From assembly GCA_030642995.1 (NCBI GenBank), contig DAOWMR010000170.1, forward strand, positions 1 to 6,286: a stretch of 6,286 nucleotides of DNA, read 5' to 3'. The position numbers and the translations under genes were made by a program. This stretch comes from Spirochaetales bacterium. Lineage in GTDB: Bacteria > Spirochaetota > Spirochaetia > DSM-27196 > SLST01. Of this stretch, positions 5,460-6,286 are shown piece by piece. A model generated the notes under the pieces. It worked only from the letters and a program-made list of their open reading frames with translations, had not been told where the DNA came from and did not search any database. Position 1 is the stretch's first letter; every line of letters starts with the position of its first letter.

Positions 5460-5845
5460 AGCGTAAAGATTTCGTGCTGCACCTCATCGGCGAGGTGGCG
5501 CACTACATACTCGATGCTGATCCCATGCGTATGGTCATTTCGCTTCATCAGGAAGAAGACGGCATGCATCTGGCAATTATGGATAATATCAAACGCAACG
5601 ACGCCGAGCTCGACGCGATCCGCGCTTCCCTGAACAACCCACGGCGGCCGGAACTTGCCGGATACTACGGCAGCATGGCAGGCTACGACAGTCTGGGAGA
5701 AGCTCGCCTCAACCTCATTGGCTGGCAGGTGAAGCATGCGGATGTGTACTGCAACGACAGCGGCACACAGATTGATCTCTGGCTCGGCGGAGACCGGTTT
5801 GATCCCGCGAGCTTCACGATCCCGAATAAGGACGGAGAGAAGTAA
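5456..5845 (+). CDS. Hypothetical 129-aa soluble protein coupled to the DUF1576 membrane protein
   Basis: I do not recognise a named family. The ATG overlaps the membrane-protein stop as ATGA, and AAAGGA (5444-5449) lies 6 nt upstream, so the start is well supported. The protein has no signal peptide or membrane segment and is predicted to be cytoplasmic. Visible pattern: an N-terminal helix (about 3-20), a strand pair around MRMVISL and DGMHLAIMDN (25-44), a charged helical middle with LNNPRRPELAGYYGSMAGYDSL (59-80 region), and a final helix plus strand pair (LNLIGWQVKHADVYC, then TQIDLWL). The order strand-DN-helix-G-helix-strands loosely recalls the second half of a GHKL ATPase fold, but the N-box and G2 glycine motif are missing, so this is speculative. 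Tight coupling suggests a cytoplasmic partner or regulator of the membrane protein. Confidence 0.8.
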   Translation: MKRKDFVLHLIGEVAHYILDADPMRMVISLHQEEDGMHLAIMDNIKRNDAELDAIRASLNNPRRPELAGYYGSMAGYDSLGEARLNLIGWQVKHADVYCNDSGTQIDLWLGGDRFDPASFTIPNKDGEK

Positions 5846-5871
5846 CTCCGCCCAACGCGGATGGCGCGGTG

Positions 5872-6286
5872 TCAACTCATCGTCAGCACTTCAGGGTTGA
5901 CGACGTGCGGGGGTTGCCCGGACCTGATGAAGGCCGCAACGGACTCTGCGCTCATCCGTTGCATGTTTGACTTCCCAATCTCGGTGTCCGAGCCTACGTG
6001 AGGACTGGTCACCATGTTGAGGTCATCCAGCGGAAGCTCGGCGTGCGGCCAAACCTCATCCAATCCGTAGCCCCAGAGCTTGCCGTCCCTGACCGCGCGC
6101 CACGCGGCCTCGTTATCCACCAGGACTCCTCGCGCACAGTTGACGAGGAAGGCGCTCGGCCGCATCAAGGCGAGTTCGGAGGCACCAACTATTTGGGCAT
6201 TGCTCGCCGCGTGGAGGGTGACGATGTCGCTTCCTGAAAGGAGCTCGTTGAGTTCAACGTAGCTCGCCCCGGTTCGTTCGGCCCAC
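5872..6286 (-). CDS. D-2-hydroxyacid dehydrogenase, C-terminal part (5' end outside the window)
   Basis: About 137 residues of the NAD-binding and catalytic C-terminal region of a D-isomer-specific 2-hydroxyacid dehydrogenase, the family that includes phosphoglycerate, lactate and glyoxylate/hydroxypyruvate dehydrogenases. Reading from the right edge, visible blocks are LLSGSDIVTLHAAS, then ELALMRPSAFLVNCARGVLVD with the catalytic Arg, then GYGLDEVWPHAELPLDDL with the likely catalytic Glu, then VTSPHVGSDT with the catalytic His, and a tail ending NPEVLTMS. The usual TPHIGG is SPHVGS here. The dinucleotide-binding GxGxxG and the N-terminal substrate domain are outside the window, so the substrate cannot be judged. 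The frame is open to the edge with no start required inside the window. The gene converges on the 129-aa gene with a 26-nt gap and no clear terminator. Confidence 0.92.
   Translation of the reverse strand, partial: WAERTGASYVELNELLSGSDIVTLHAASNAQIVGASELALMRPSAFLVNCARGVLVDNEAAWRAVRDGKLWGYGLDEVWPHAELPLDDLNMVTSPHVGSDTEIGKSNMQRMSAESVAAFIRSGQPPHVVNPEVLTMS

Noticed and set aside
5846..5871. Terminator between the convergent genes
   Set aside because: Only a 4-bp CCGC/GCGG hairpin (5848-5860) is visible and it has no T run.

Overview
The window is bacterial DNA of moderately high GC, densely coding, with no RNA genes, insertion sequences or CRISPR arrays seen. Two-component signalling, cyclic-di-GMP signalling and apparent sigma-54 promoter elements suggest a Gram-negative-type environmental bacterium. 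The phylum cannot be fixed from this sequence.

Layout. (1) 1-637, minus strand: a ParA/Soj-type ATPase that runs off the left edge and is broken by an apparent one-base deletion in a G/C homopolymer. (2) 638-853: a 216-bp divergent intergenic region. It holds a 35-bp perfect palindrome, a 10-bp palindrome, a very good sigma-54 (-24/-12) promoter pointing right and a weaker one pointing left. The two palindromes sit almost exactly midway between the two predicted start sites. (3) 854-4059, plus strand: a four-gene signalling operon encoding a REC-(degenerate GGDEF)-EAL response regulator, a soluble histidine kinase with no sensor domain, a 95-aa protein that may be a degenerate ATPase-domain relic, and a single-domain REC protein. 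Junctions are tight: 1 nt, 5 nt and an ATGA overlap. (4) 4128-5845, plus strand: a two-gene unit with a polytopic membrane protein of the DUF1576 type, built from two homologous halves, and an overlapping 129-aa soluble protein of unknown function. (5) 5872-6286, minus strand: the C-terminal part of a D-2-hydroxyacid dehydrogenase, convergent with the previous unit and cut by the right edge.

How the parts may work together (inference): the kinase could phosphorylate the REC-EAL protein and/or the stand-alone REC protein, making c-di-GMP hydrolysis respond to a signal received through a partner protein. The symmetric intergenic region suggests that parA and the signalling operon are co-controlled by one sigma-54 activator binding shared upstream sites. 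No such activator is encoded in the window. The DUF1576 unit and the dehydrogenase show no clear functional link to the signalling operon.
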